Assembly: GCA_029962745.1 (NCBI GenBank)
Contig: CM057158.1
Span: forward strand, 5,698,602 to 5,762,601
Source of the DNA: Echinometra lucunter
Taxonomy: Eukaryota; Echinodermata; Echinoidea; Camarodonta; Echinometridae
Length of the DNA: 64,000 bases
Direction: 5' to 3'
A model generated the notes under the pieces. That model did not search any database. It worked only from the letters and a program-made list of their open reading frames with translations, and was not told the origin of the DNA. Below are positions 12,111 to 26,057 of this stretch, piece after piece (within the stretch, counting starts at the first letter, position 1; the number at the start of each line of letters is the position of its first letter). The position numbers and the translations under genes were made by a program.

Positions 12111-15100
12111 GCAGCACTGAATGGTATCATCGGGTGAAATTTAAGGCGCAGTTTTTTGTCCCGAGAGTTTTTCAACTATTTCTCTCAAAAGGAAAGACTC
12201 ATTCGTTTGGAGGAAGGTTACAATTTTATTTTGGCTTAAAGTCCAAAATTATCGCTGAGGCCTGAGGCTGACGATTTTATTTTTGCTTTTCAAAAGTCCA
12301 AAATTATAACCGAACCCAGAGGTTCCGGGGCAACAACTAAATTTATCATTCATGTCATTGGGGAAGATTTGACTGCTCGACTCTGACAACTCAGACTCTG
12401 ACAACTTGCAATTTTTTTTTTATGGACAAAATGAATGTCACTTTGAAAAAAAAAGATATATTACATGATTACATAAGAAACGAGAAAAACGATTAGTCAC
12501 TTTCGACCCTCATTCATGCGAAGTTGAAAATTAGCTAGTAGAAATAGAAAAAAAAAAAGTCGCACATAAACAAGCAAGCAAGCAAATTCTCTTTTCTTGT
12601 CATGCTTAATTTCTGACAATTAGCTTGACTCCAGACTACAAACTTGGTTGCTCAGCAAAAATTTGCCATTGAATTAACATCCCTTTTATTTCCAATCTGC
12701 ACCACTCGAGCTGGGCTTCAGTTGCCTTAAGTGTGGTTCTCAGAAAATGATTAAGAAGAGAAGTACTTCAGGTCAAGGAGCGGGTGTCCATGAACTGTGT
12801 AAACACCCAGTCAGTTTTGTAGGAGAAAAACAACATTAAGAAATATTCCTAGCTATACTGCTATTAGATTTGTAATTGCATTCATAATGTTCATGAAATT
12901 GTGCTCGAGCTATAACTTCGAGAGATATGTAGAGAAGGCTAGCTACTCGTATTTCTCGCTTTAAACTACGCAGGCGATCAATAAAAAGGCGGGAATTCCT
13001 GTGTGTGAAAATTTTTGATTCATGAGAAAACTTAATCAGATTTCGAAGCGGAAAGGCAAACGTTAATCAAATTTTGTGGACTACTCGATGTTAGTGTTTG
13101 TTCACATAATCAAATCTTCGGGAAACATAATTGTAATGTTTTCATTCTCATGCCACGAGGAACATAAAAAATTCAATATTGAATAACCCTGATTAGGTAC
13201 ACTTCATTTCCAAACATGCTCCAACATAATGAACATTTCTGAGTTAGTTGTAATTGCAGCCCAAATCAATTTACAGCCTTAAACCACTCTGGGGAATATG
13301 GGAATTGTAATGAAAGAATTCCTTCCGCATCATAAAAGTGAAAATTGTTTTTACTCTTTTCAGAGGTATAACAGGAGATATATTCCTTATTGATACGTTA
13401 GAAGTCAATAAAAGTCATAGAACATTTTATAAACTAAAACCTGTAAAATGTTTGGTTTTATTTAATGAAAGCAGTCAGTCAGTCACTATAATGATTCAGT
13501 ATGTCATTTCTCGACTAGTATATCATCATTATCATGTCTTAAGAATAGACACCAAAAAAAAAAAATACATGAAATAGTTCCACATCTCACCTAGATAACT
13601 GCATAATCTTTTATGCACAATGTCGAGACCCAGCAAAGCCAAACACAAGAAGGAGATAAAATAACGAACAGATGAAAAGAATTTCCTAGCTAGAAAGCTC
13701 ATAATGTGGATGGAGGTTAATGATAATACCTTACGCAGGAGACATTTATTGTATATGGCACTTCTATTACAAATTTGTTTCATTTTATCCTTAAAAATCT
13801 CTTATTTTCGTTGGCTATTTCTCGGCCTAAATTGTGATTAATTCATGCTAGAGGATTAAAAAAAGACACCGGCCTGCCTGTGAAGGTGCGATTTATCATG
13901 CCTGCTTTAAAGGCAACATGATTTATCATACACGCTCTACTTGAAAAATTAAATAAATAAATCCATAGGCGTTCGTTCGTGCCTTGAACGCTGAAATGAA
14001 GTCGTTGACGAAGGGATTTATGAATGTAGCAAGAAGAAAAACCCTTTTTCTGCATAGGAGAAGTCTATACTCTAACCCATTCAAGAACGAATTATTTGAA
14101 GCCTTGATCACTATTTCTTTTTCAAATTGACAACACCAATATTTTTTCATTGCTACATTTTTCTTGTAAAAGGTCATGTATCTGAAATAAATATCAGTGG
14201 ACAGAAAGCATGTTAAGCAGCTAAAAAGTTGCCATTTTGCAAAAAAAAAAAAAAAAAAACGTAGTGATTTTTAACTTTCTATGGCATTGACAATTTACTG
14301 ATTTAAGAATAGTGCTTCCTTAAAAAGAAATTAAACGTCATACGAAAAATACAGATGCCTCAAAATGAGCACAATAATTTTATTTCGTTAGAATTTTACT
14401 TTACTACATGACTCAGCAATAGTGGATTTCAGTCCAGTAAGTATTTTTACAGAGAAGGTGAGAGAAGGTGCATGGTAGGTGACATGGGTGAGACGACATG
14501 TGGATCATCAGAGTCGCAAGAGCATCACGGGCAGCCATGATGGATAGGTGGTAGATACCGTCATCGTTCTTCGTGATGATGGCACATCTGCTGAGCCTTT
14601 TCCGTCTCCGTTCCTTCCTCTTTCGCATTTACTCTTTTTGCTGCTCGCTTTTCCTTTCTGATATCTCAGTCCGTCTCTCTCTCCCTCTCTCTCCCCCTCT
14701 TTCTCTTTCTCTCTCATTTACACTCTCTGTTCTCACATCTCACATCTCTTTTAGGTTTAGTTTCTTTCACGGTGTCATTTTCTCCTGTTCTATTTTCTCT
14801 TTTCTCTCTGTCCTTCTTTTTCCTTATCTCTCTGCATGTTTGGAAGTTTTCCCCTCCTTTCCTCTTCATTTCCTTTTCTGATATTATCGCTTTGCCCCAA
14901 AGCTTTGCCCCATTATTGATATGGTATGAGCGTGCAGGTATTTGAGTGCTAAGGGACGTGTGGTCCCCTCTCCCTTGCCCGGATCTCCTGCTTCCCCCCC
15001 CCCCCCCCGCCCCCGCCCCCCCTCCTCTCTCACTCTCTTTTAGACCTCGCATTACTCATTTCTCATTCTCTTTTCTCAGTTCTTGAAACAAACCACCTTG

Positions 15101-16828
15101 AGCTTCTGACATGTGCAGGTGCTGTCAGGTCCTGCCTAATCTTCCTTACCAGGCAGTATAGACTAAACAGAATGACCAGTTGATTGATTATTCGATCACA
15201 GCAAAGCCTTTCCTGAAGGTGCTGAAATCTACTAGTGAGATAGATACTATACATTGTTTGATCTGATGTGTTAATTTCTTCCGAAATAGTTTCCATGATG
15301 CACCAGGCCTGTGTGGTGGTTTAGGGACAAAGTTGAATACTGGCAAGCCATGGCGTCGTGAACGAAACTGTCTATTTTTTTGTCTTCTTGGACGTGTTAG
15401 GTTTTGCAATCGGCAAGATGATGAAAGGTGACTGAATCTATATTACATTCTGTGGGAAGCCCTGAACGAAGATGTGCATGTGGGTCTAGATTCAAATTTT
15501 CGATCTCCATGGTCCAAAATGTTTCTTGTTGTATTTGAAATAATGAGGAAAATTCAATAGCAATTCTCTTCAAGCAACATCGCCAGTATGATTTTTTTTT
15601 CCATACAGGAATTACAAGATGAGAAAGCTGACAACTTAATTCCATTAAAAAATGAAAGTTCTGTTCAGTGTCTGGTTTAGACCGCAATGGCAAACTCTTA
15701 TCCCATTCTTAAATGGCTTAAGAGGATTTTGGGGGATTGACGAATGTCGTAAGCAGAGCATTATCTATGTCGAAAAACAGATGATTTCTACTTGATTGAT
15801 TAGAGTAAACGATATGGAAGAAGTTGAAGTAAAGTGCACATTTAATTCATGTGATCATTGTCAGCAGAGAAATGCCAGTAAAGAGGGGGGGGGGGGGGGG
15901 AGATGAGTGACAGAGAGAGAGAGAGAGAGAGAGAGTGGGGTGGGGCGGGGGAGAGTTATAAAGAGATGTGGTAAGAGGAAGCTGGAAGGAAAAAGTTTTT
16001 TTTTTTAAAACAGAAGAAAGATAGAGTGGACAAAGTCCAAGAAAAGCAACATATAGCCAGAGAAAGAAAAAAATATAGAAAGAGAAGAACAAGCGGAGAC
16101 AGGCAAGGAATCCTGACATTATCAAAGGAGGCCGAAATAGGAAACAATCGTGAATGATAAGAAGGCTAATTTCTTGTATTTTACCAGTAACTAGATGTTA
16201 TTGTATAGTTCCTATAAACGAGGGATTTAAAGCTCATTTGAAACGGACAAACACCATTCAACCATTTAAGTAATTAGAAGCTGCTGCCGGAGAAAAGAGT
16301 ATACCGCAAATTCTACAGAGGATTTTCGCACCTATCCCTGCAGGCTAAACTAATCTTTTGGCGCCGCTTGATATACTACGTACACATCTAATGTAGATAA
16401 CTGTTCTGCGATTTGTTGCGATTTTTGCCATTTCCAGAGCTTTTCAACTCAATCCCGTCTGCTGGACTGCATAGATCAAGAGAATTATAGGGATTGTTAT
16501 GGCTGAAATTTCTAAGGCGTTTAGAGATACGCGACAGTGTTGTTGTTTAATCATTTTATCTGAATATAAATTGCCTGACACGTTTTCTTTGTTACAGTGA
16601 GCTCACCTGGTTTAGATAAGTTTGATTCATAGACTTTGGAAAAGAGGTAGCACTGCTCTCATTTTTTTTCATCCTTTTATTAGCAGAGACACATTTAGGC
16701 CTACCGATGCTGCTGCTGATAAGGATGTAACCATTGTAATCATGATTCTCAATTAGTACAATTTAGTCGTTACCTCCGCTGTCCACTTGCAGTTTCTTTA
16801 TCGAGTTAAAATTAGACGTATGATCCTA
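12110..16828. other. mostly unique non-coding DNA with microsatellites
   Basis: AT-rich unique sequence. It contains a CT-rich tract (about 14650-14880), a C run (14994-15022), and a G run followed by (GA)n (15885-15936). Three overlapping minus-strand frames at 15063-15693 (77, 73 and 98 codons) are collinear but in different phases and show no family I recognise; they could be a decayed coding relic. I see no RNA gene or transposon end. Confidence 0.5.
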
Positions 16829-17060
16829 TACACTCTTAGAACAAATGGTGCTGTTTAGAACCTTTTCTTATCCCATACTTGGAACCTTTAAAGATTCTTT
16901 ACAGAACCGTTAATAGCCTATAAAGGTTCTCTAAAGGGTTCTTTAGAGCCAATATGGGTTGTACGAGGAACCTTTTGGGGGTCCTATATGTAAAGAACCC
17001 CCTTTTTTCTGGAGGTTCTAAATACGGGACAAAAAAGGGTTCAAACTGGTACATTTAACA
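16829..17060. mobile_element. MITE, family D (GGTTCT-rich), copy 1
   Basis: A ~232-bp element starting TACACTCTTAGAACAAATGG and rich in AGAACC/GGTTCT hexamers in both orientations. It matches the segment at 50135-50388 along its length: TTAGAACCTTTTCTT(A/G)TCCCA, ACCTTTAAAG and CTCTAAAGGGTT. The right end is decayed relative to the copy at 50 kb. There is no open reading frame. The TA at the left end is compatible with a TA target site. Confidence 0.7.
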
Positions 17061-18073
17061 AGATGGACGAACAAAAAAAAAACACATTTCACCATTTTTT
17101 ATGTTCTTTATGATCTTTAGTCTTCAGATTACTTCATTTGCAATATGATAATGTTCCCAACCTTTCAAAGTGTAGCCCTATTCAGTCCTATTCGCGTCCT
17201 GTTCACTCTCGACTGAATCGCACTTTTAAAAGAAAAGAACCGGCAATCTGAGTTTTTTAGACTGTGCCACAGGCCGACCTAGTTTTTTAATTGCTCTCCG
17301 AGGACGCTGCACTGCCAGTGTGAAACGGAACGTAATAAATGATCCAATTTTCTAACTGCAAGGCAAGGCATGCGTTCATGACCCAAGGGCGATCCTTCTG
17401 CAGACAATAGGTGTGATGACTTTAATATTCCATGGACTGATCGAAATTAAACTCATATTAAAGGGGGAAACATCGTGGAATCTTAACCCTCAAACCCTGC
17501 AGGCTTTGTGACAATTCTGTTGTTGTTGTAAAATGACGCGCAATCATTATGAAGCTTGAAAAGTTAAAGGTCACTGTGTTCAATTATACATTGCTCGTAA
17601 CATAAATAACCACATTCTACCTTCCATGTACGTCTGTACAAATCTCGAACATGGTCATTAAATCGTGTTTATTAGCAAAACATTCCCACTTATGTCACGT
17701 ATGCCTCATGTGTTGGTGGTTTGCAATGATAACGATGCAGATTTACAGGGGCAACCATAATACGAAGTCGACTACGCGTCCACTTGAAGACAGCTAGAAT
17801 AATCTTGAAAGGTCCTGCAGTTTACGATCTCGAACGCCTGAAATAGCGTATGTATATTATCATATTATTGAGGGGTGGGGGTATAGAGGAATAGAGTGCA
17901 GTGACTAGTAGGGATGTGTTGTGTGTTACTGGAGACAGTGGTGGATGGACGACACAAACAGGTTTGATCCGAAATCATCATGAAATCACTAAGAAACAAA
18001 GGAAGACATTTAAAGAAAGAAGATTGTAGATCGGAAGAGAAAACACACACATTGAGATGGAGAAGACAGTCAC

Positions 18074-18205
18074 GGGCCTCGTAACACAAATTTTTGCAAT
18101 TGATCGTATGATTATTTTTTTACGACTGATTGCATTGATCACTATGTGCAATCAATCGTAAAAATCAATCGTACGATGAATCGCTAAGTTTTGAGTTACG
18201 GGGCC
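18074..18205. mobile_element. palindromic MITE, family C
   Basis: A ~132-bp element with ends GGGCCTCGTAACACAAA and TTGAGTTACGGGGCC, inverted and imperfect. The interior repeats CAATTGATCGTATGAT- and CAATCAATCGTAAAAATCAA-like words, so nearly the whole element can fold back. This is the only copy I recognise in the window. A (GA)n microsatellite starts immediately after it. Confidence 0.7.
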
Positions 18206-18206
18206 A

Positions 18207-18207
<1 letters not shown>

Positions 18208-18252
<45 letters not shown>

Positions 18253-18301
18253 TTAAGATTGGAAGGGAGTGAAAGGAAAAAAGGAAGGAGAGGCATAGAG
18301 A

Positions 18302-18338
<37 letters not shown>

Positions 18339-18345
18339 AAGAAAA
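18208..18345. repeat. two (GA)n microsatellites
   Basis: Pure GA runs at about 18208-18252 and 18303-18345 are separated by ~50 bp of GA-rich sequence. They open poly-Ser/Leu and poly-Glu/Arg frames that are artefacts of the repeat. Confidence 0.9.
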
Positions 18346-18417
18346 ATATCGCTCTCAAAAGAGTCCTCTATCGTCTTTTATTTGCTTTTCTCTACCATGT
18401 TTACCTTTTTAAAAATA

Positions 18418-18480
18418 CGGAAACAAAAAAAAACAACGAACAAACAAACAATCAAATAAACAAACAAACAAACAAACAAA
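18418..18480. repeat. (AAAC)n microsatellite
   Basis: AAAC/CAAA tetranucleotide repeats with a few substitutions. Similar short runs occur near 19707-19726, 24450-24510 and 39399-39420. Confidence 0.85.
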
Positions 18481-21219
18481 ACTTGGAAGAGGCTAAAAAC
18501 GAAAATTTAGATCAAAGGAAGCATACCGAAATATGTAGTACATTTAATTATCGAGGCTGTAACATTTACCCTGTTGATGCTGCTTAAAAAATGTTAACTG
18601 CCCATGTTGGAGCGGATCAGTACTTGGGTTTTCCCCTTATACCGCCCCCGTTTGGACGTGGCGCAAGACGGAACGACTCTGGATACCGAAGAATGCATGT
18701 ACGTGTATATATTTGGTCAAGCTCTCAACATCCATTAGTTTTGTGTATTAGTCACTAAGACGAAAAGCAAGTCAAGATCAAACTCAACAAAGCCAATGCT
18801 TATAGAATTGCAAGGAAACGAAAGAATGATGCTGAAGACAACCTTTATTCAGATTTGCAGATTAGCAAGAATTTCGGTATATTTTTGTCTTTGCTCTATT
18901 TAGTTTTCCCATTTTATTTGAATGAAAAAAAAAGAAGAAGAAGAAACCAACAATCATCTTTAAGTTACCAGAGGCTATAAACTATTTCAATTTCCGGAAA
19001 AGACATCTGGATCCTAGATTATTAATATAGTTTAACTTTACCCCCTTGTTATTACATTTCTGTTTGTTTATTTTTCCCCCTTTTTTTTGGTGGTAGTTTA
19101 CCATTTTGACAATGATTTATAATCGATATGGCATTTGCTAATTGATTACCTGTTTATCAAACTCTAGTTCTTGAAAGGCAGGTGTTCAGAGTTTTAAGCA
19201 GTTCATACATTTCTGATATTTGGAAATAATGCCACCTCGACAAAGGAAAAAATAGTGCAAGTAAAAGGCTGTTTTATAATGAAGGAAAGTTAAACAATCA
19301 AATGTTTTGGAAGTCGATGTTTTTTCTCAAACTACAAGCCTCAAACTACACTGCCAATTCCTTTTATTAGTTTTCTTATCATGTGGTAAGTAATTAATTG
19401 TAGGAGAATACTAAAACCATTTGCACCTGGAAAAGGAATAAATCGTACATAATGCCTTAATTTCTTTCCGGCATGACGTGATTCCGAAATATATTGCAAC
19501 AGTTACACTCAAACGAACCGGTCAGAGTATCCAGTACATTGCCATCCATCACAGAGGGATGAACAAAATCAAATAGATTGATTGTTAAATGAAAGGCAAA
19601 ACGACTCTCCCCTATAAAGAAAAAATCTAAAACAGAACAACGACAATAACAACAACACAAATGGAGACTAAAGCGAAAAAAAAAAACCAAAACACTCCAA
19701 AACATACAAACAAACAAACAAACAAATACCACACACTGTGACACACATACTTCCCCCCCCCCCCATATTGCTTCGTTTTGATCACAAACGGGCATAATAT
19801 TTGCAGCTGTGGAAAATCGAGGGAATATAGAGAGGAAAACAAACTCTCCGCGAGGTTGGTGGGGGGGGGGGCAATCAGTCAAAATGCACTGGGAAACATG
19901 TATGCATGCATTCGTCAGCCTGTCATGTCTGAAGGATCGAGATATGAATTTTTCATGCTTGGTATTTCTGTGTCTGAAAATTGGGTGTGCTTCAAAAGAT
20001 TAGCAATTTCTTATAAGCTAAGCTTTCTTGAGGAAAGGATGGCCGTACCATTGATATTCGCAATCCACACATACTTTCCCCTATTTTTGAATGTTTGTTG
20101 TAGTGAGGTAATCGAGCATTAGATTTCATTTAAATTATCCATTTGATCACATTAAGAATTTTGTATACGTTAAAGGAGTGAAGCCATCCCTTCAGTAAAG
20201 ATAGTAGCAGATTGTGGATGACTCTTAGGTTGCTGGTTATTTTTGAATATGTAAGGCTATCGCGGCATATCCATCCAAAATATCACGTCATCAGTATGAA
20301 CAAATAATGATCATTATCAGGTGGTATACATTTTCCCGAAGTGCGTTGGAACGCACTTAGCAGAAAATTAAGGATACAAAACAGTCAAGGACATATTCTA
20401 TCTTATCATGTACTTAACAATAAATATCATATTTCCAGTATGATGCTATGCTATCTTAAAAAAAAAATCATAATCATTTTCATATTTTGCATTAAAAATT
20501 GATTAGCAAATCTAGGACCAAAGACACACACACACACACAGTGGCATGAGTCAAGTGTTTGTATGTTTTTACTAACAAAAATTTTGTGCAATTGACAATC
20601 TTTAAGTGGTATTTTGCACGTTGTGAATATATGTATGATTCTTCATCAGAATTGCTCTTTTCATGCGAGTACACGACGGAGACACTCCACTCCGGCTACT
20701 TGACATTTAGTTAATTTCTGACATTGGTTAAGATATAGTCGATATTATATGCCTGAGGGTAGGTACAAAACCATTTCAGGCAATTGTTCTTGATAAAGAA
20801 TGTCAACAAACGAAATGACCTCTTTTTTGTAGTGGAATGCATATTTTATTACAGCCGCAGTTTTGGTTTAGCTCGAGCAGTGTGTAAAACGTAATATATA
20901 ATAAAAGCCAAAACTCAAATTAGAGGAACATACAAACAACACACACATACTCACCGCACACAAGCGAGAAAACGCATTTGCAAACGTCATTGGGTAACTG
21001 GGGAGACAAGAAATGAAAGACGACGTGGGTATGTTTGTGGGTTTATATATGTGTTTGTATTTAGATACGCAGACTTCGATCTGATTTGAAAAACAAAAAC
21101 AACCCCTCATGAAAACCAATCACACCCAAAACATGGTTATTGTATACATCACGGTACAATTTATTGTTTTACTGAGACAGAGAAATGACATGTACTTAAA
21201 AAGATTTATAATGCCTTAT

Positions 21220-21356
21220 GATGAAATAATGATGATGATGATGATGGTGATGATAATAGTAATGATCATGATAATGATAACGATGATGATAGTAATAATG
21301 ATAATGTTGTTGATAATGATGATGATGATAATAATCATGATGATAATAATGATATG
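21220..21356. repeat. imperfect (ATG/ATA)n microsatellite
   Basis: About 135 bp of GATGAT/AATGAT/GATAAT trinucleotides. It lies just downstream, in the minus-strand sense, of the SINE at 21427-21607. Retroposon tails often seed such repeats, so the two may be one insertion, though about 70 bp of other sequence separates them. Confidence 0.8.
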
Positions 21357-21426
21357 CCGTTCCTGTATTGTGTATATCAAATATCTATGCTAGAATTATG
21401 TCTCTGTTCGCTTCTAGAGGACTGTG

Positions 21427-21607
21427 GATGTTATACCCCGACTTTACCTCCAGCACTATTATCCCTTAACAAATCCTACCAGGTTCCCACTTACTACTCC
21501 TGGGTCTAGTGTGAAAAATGTCTTGCCAAAGGACGTTGGTGCCTTGGCAGAGATTCGTACCCCGTACCTTGTGGTTAACAGTCCACAGACTATCCCCTGG
21601 ACCACAA
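21427..21607 (-). mobile_element. tRNA-derived SINE
   Basis: On the minus strand the head reads GTGGTCCAGGGGATAGTCTG, then GGACTGTTAACCACAAGG, where a GTT anticodon position resembles tRNA-Asn. It continues with GGGGTACGAATCTCTGCCAA, an almost complete B box. A non-tRNA body follows (GCACCAACGTCCTTTGGCAA ... CCAGGAGTAGTAAGTGGG ... ). I recognise this head-plus-body layout as a common marine-invertebrate tRNA-SINE type, but I cannot name the family. The plus-strand frame of 110 codons over it is spurious. Confidence 0.65.
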
Positions 21608-22192
21608 CACATCTGCATATATATATTTTTCATCTTAAGAAGGAAGCAGAATCACTGAATATTAAAGAACCACATCCCTTGACAGAAAATTACGATTCTG
21701 CACACAATGAATATGTCTTAGTTAAAAAGATAAGATTCCTAGAAATCGTTACATAAAATTCCATTGTAAAACTGGCACGACTGGGTTGAACTTAATCAAA
21801 AGATATTTTGCTCAAACAGCGTCAATGAAAGTGTCCCTGCGTTCTTTGGCGTGTTTGGCGTCGAAAAGCGAAATGTCAGTCAAGGTCGTAAAAACAGCAA
21901 CGCTGCATGCGCGACGAAATTTGAAAGCCTCATCCGAGAAGCAGATTGCCTGCTGCGGCTTTCACGTATTGATTCCATCTTCCATTTCATTCCATGATGA
22001 GCTGGAGAGATGGTGTGAATATAGGCTGATCACCTTACACGACCAATAATACGGACACGGGCAGGAGATAGAGTCCCGTGTATAGGATATTTGGATGAGA
22101 TTATTACTATGCATATTATGTAATAGGAACTAAAGAATGAAGAGAAGACGTTGTACTAATACCTGACATGGCTGATGTATTTTAAACCAAGC

Positions 22193-22341
22193 AGGGCCCC
22201 GTTTAGTAAAACTTTTTAGTAGGAACAACTGCCACATTTCTATGACAAATTTGCCTTCAGCTAATCAGATGCAAGGTTTTCAGTAGCTTATAACAGTTAT
22301 TGTAACGTGTTATTGATAACAAGTTTTATGAAACGGGGCCC
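22193..22341. mobile_element. palindromic MITE, family B, copy 2
   Basis: Ends AGGGCCCCGTTT and AAACGGGGCCC; arms contain ACTGCCACATTTCTATGACA and TTATTGATAACAAGTTTTAT. The shared core runs forward here (CTAATCAGATGCAAGG ... AGCTTATAACAGTT). If the element starts at GGCCCCG, CAG flanks both sides, a possible 3-bp target duplication. Copy 3 similarly has CGT on both sides, whereas copies 1 and 4 show no such match. Confidence 0.85.
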
Positions 22342-22859
22342 AGCTCAGCCTGAAGCTCATGCATGTAAACCTTGAAGCTCAGTTGTATTTACTGCCAATG
22401 TTTCTCTGAAAGCGTTTCCTTTGACTTAACTTCTATTTCAACCATGATGAACCGAAGAGATGATTTGGACATAGCCTGATCAACATGATCAACTTACACG
22501 GCCAGTGGGCAGGGAAAATGAGTTTCTTGAGAAACATTAACATGTACGTCTCAGTGTATAAAGTGACTAGAGAAACAAGTTTGTAACAGAAACATGTCGC
22601 CTTAAAACATGACGCCTTTCTTAGCTCGCTTGCGTCATCTTAAGTGTGTCGGAAAATTTCTTTGAAAGCATTTTATCTGACTGCGTCAACAGATATGATA
22701 AAAATGTGATCATGGCGTCTTACTTGTTGATAAACCTCGCAGGTTAGGCGTATCTGGGGCGAAAAAAAAAATCCCTCTATTTTTTCGCATCTGACTGTGA
22801 CATTGTTATGAAATTTTAGTTCGAAGTCAATTAAAAAGACTTTAAAGAAGTTTGCTGGA

Positions 22860-23670
22860 GATGCCTGCTCTCAGAATTTAATATTTATGCGCGAAATCTT
22901 TACTTCTTAGCCTACATAACACAGAAAAATGAGAGGTAAATTGTGTTGTCAAGGTTCTGATAACATTTTGTTTCTTCTAAGCCATTATACAAGTATTTAT
23001 ATATGATTACGCTAAATCATAAAGAGTGAATTAGAGTATAGTTTAAAAACGAAAAAAAAAAAGTGCTGTATCATGTCTATGGCGTCTTAAACGTTCATTC
23101 TCTAGACTTATCCTATATTTTACTTTTAAAATTCCTGAAAATCTGTCCTCATTAATTTTTCATAACACTCTGATGATTAAAAGAGCAGTTGACACAGTTT
23201 TGATAACGCTAATGCTCACTCAAAAGCTTAACCTACTTTGTCATGTTTATTGCAAAGATTTCTGAAATATTCCCCCATTAATTTTTACTCATAATATCCT
23301 CATAACACGCCTACTATTCATGCTATTAGAAAGAAATTCACAACAGTTTGGGTAACGTTCATACTGGAGGCTTAGCCTACTTACATGTACATGAACTGTA
23401 AGCTACTTCAAACATATCAAAGGTTTTGCAACATGCTTTCTTAGACTATCTTTGCATGCAGTGCTTTAATACATCACAATCATTAAACACAATCTTCTAA
23501 GGGCTGATTACCCCAAACGTTGAAACACCAAAAATTTAACCTGCTCATACTAATGGAGATTATATTTAACATGTTTAAACTGATGTTTAATGCGAGGATT
23601 TCTAAAATGTTTATTTCACTATTTTACCATCGTATGAAATGCGCTATAAAGTCAAATAAAGAAATACATT
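22860..23670. repeat. weak diverged tandem repeats, unit about 125-165 bp
   Basis: Recurrent phrases are CATTAATTTTT (23150, 23276), GATAACGCTAATGCTCA / GGTAACGTTCATACTGGA, (C/G)TTA(A/G)CCTACTT and ATTTCTGAAAT / ATTTCTAAAAT. The order is conserved but similarity is low, so unit boundaries are uncertain. The block is AT-rich and without coding potential. Confidence 0.35.
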
Positions 23671-25449
23671 TTTGAAACATGCCTATATTTTCATCACCTT
23701 TGTATAAGTTGGAAATATCCTTTGGACCTGCAACACCCTAAAACGAGTGTATGTATACATTAAACAGTTTGTCCTTACGCTAGCAAGTAATTTTTCATAT
23801 TTTTGCTATGCTGTAGTGATTCAATGTAGAATTTTCTTCTACATTGTAGACTCATAAGCTGCTTTTAATATCAAGTGAATGTATTATAAGACATCAGACA
23901 TCCAAATTTTCATCTGGAAACAAGTTTTTCCTCATATAATCCATTGCTTTTCTTTATATTACTTTAAGAAAATTGATCTTCTTTATTTTGTGCACCTGTA
24001 CCGTATGTTTATATTTTCTTTTATTTTTCATAGGGGGGGGGGAGATATCTTTATGCGTGCCAAGGACGTCTGCATGAATGTTCTTCAGTGACTACATGTC
24101 AATGTCATCGATTTAGCATCTGCCCAGGTTATCCTAGTCAAGAGTGTAGCATTGTGTATCGACTGAACGTCAACCAAAGCAGGGGCGGCTGCAGGATTTT
24201 TTTTTTTTTTTGATAGCGGCACTCAAGGGGGTGCCCATTTTCCAAACAAGACAAAAAAGGCATGGTAATCAAGCATGAAAAAGGGGAGGGTGTGCGTCTT
24301 ATTCCGAAACAGTGTACTAGTAACAAGTAGACATAATATTAAAGCAATAAACATGATAAAGAATTGGGTTCAATGGCCTAAAATGATTTGCAGGCAAAAA
24401 GGATATCTGATTTTTTGTGTTGACTTACGCTCACAAATCTCAGACATGTAAACAACAACAAAAAAGAAAACATACAAAAACAAACAACAACAAAAACAAA
24501 ACAAACGAAAATGTGGTCCGGTCCCTTGACCCCAACTGGATCTACCCTTTCACCGGAAAGATGCATTATTCGCCTTGCAGAACATCTGCAAGATTAAGAT
24601 GAGAAACAGGAAAGAAAAAGGTATTCAAACGATGCAGGTGCATCGCGTGGAATGCACATCTTGAACATTCAAAGCAATGAACATGATGAATGGATCCATT
24701 GTACTATATAGCCTTAGAGAGCATTCACTAGACAAAGATGAAAGAAAGAAAGGAAAGAAAGGGTTCAATGTTGCTTCCAGGTGCGCCGCATGAAATACAC
24801 GGGGCCTGTTTCTCGAAACCAACCACAAGACATTCATGTTTTTCCCACCAACTACGGAGATGTCTCTGACCAACTGGACTGCACATCTCGTTATAACGAT
24901 ACTATCGACGAGGATATATTCCGACACATAATTATGGGTTCTGAACTAAATTGGAAGTCAAAAATAAAAAAAACATCTTTCGATGTCTTTTACTTTTGCA
25001 ACGAAAAGTAGGATTTTCCAATTTGTTTTAAATGCCCATTGCATGAAATTCGTATCATGTTTCTGTTTACGCTATATACCTGTGATCAAAGGTTCTGGCG
25101 TGTTTTTTATTTCATATCTATTTTGACATATTGGAATAGAATTTTAGGCAAGATCATACCACAAGAAGATCGTATATCAATTTAGAAGGTCTACATGCTA
25201 CCTGAGAAATTATCAGTCATTGTTTGAAAAAATTTAATTTTCAATAATTTTCCACTTTGCGTTCCGGACACGTTCTTTCGCACAACGACATAAAGATAAG
25301 ATGCCGCTTCTTATTTGGTGAAAAGATTGTATCTTTTCTTACTGCGCATGGAGATATTGAAGATTAAAATCCACGAGAATACTCTTGCATTCAATCCATT
25401 CCAATAGGTTAATAATACCGAACTCATAATCCATCAGCAATACGGCAAC

Positions 25450-25571
25450 GAAGGAAAGTGTGCCTACTTTCTTTCTCCCTCAGAGGGTATCGGAATGGAT
25501 GCCTAAGGAAAGAGGCGGGAAAATTATGTCTTAGTAACGATGCTTGCGGGACTCCCGCCATTCACAAATTG

Positions 25572-25623
<52 letters not shown>

Positions 25624-25815
25624 CTCTCTCTCTCTCTTTCTCAATTTCTCTTTTTCCCTCTCGCCTTATCTGTATCATCTAAAATCTTTGTCGTCTCTTA
25701 TCTTTCTCTTTTCATTCTTTCTTTCTCCTCCCTCTCTATATCTTCCTAATCTCTCGTACTCCTTTTAGCGATGCTTCTGGTGACTCCTTCCATTCACAAA
25801 TTGCTGGCGTATCCG
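25450..25815. repeat. ~230-bp duplication containing a (CT)n microsatellite
   Basis: ACGATGCTTGCGGGACTCCC...CCATTCACAAATTGCT at about 25537 recurs as GCGATGCTTCTGGTGACTCC...CCATTCACAAATTGCT at about 25768. The interval between them is filled by (CT)n and CT-rich sequence (25568-25740). Several Ser/Leu frames here are repeat artefacts. Confidence 0.6.
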
Positions 25816-26057
25816 TTGTTTGTCAAAAACGTCTGCATAGTTTGACGAGCTGTCTTTTCTCTCTTTTCGAAAGTCATCCCCTCGTCCCCCCCCCCCCTCT
25901 CTCTCACTCTCTCTCTAAATGCACAGGAGTTGGAAATCTACTATAGTTCTAGGATTCATATGGGGGTTAGTGGGTTAGTGGATTCCATTATAATTCAGGA
26001 TGGATTTGGGTACCTGTCTAAATGAACAGAAGATCCATTAGTTTTAGTAGTTAATTC

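Noticed and set aside
19457..20122. 141-codon minus-strand and 114-codon plus-strand frames
   Set aside because: Cys/Val/Phe-rich stretches come from A/C-rich simple sequence and poly-C/poly-G runs; no family resemblance.
24781..25011. 76-codon plus-strand frame with balanced amino-acid composition, after CTTCCAG
   Set aside because: The start region (CAGGTGCGCCGCATGAAATA) resembles a nearby segment at about 24631 (CAGGTGCATCGCGTGGAATG), suggesting a local repeat and not an exon; no motif seen.
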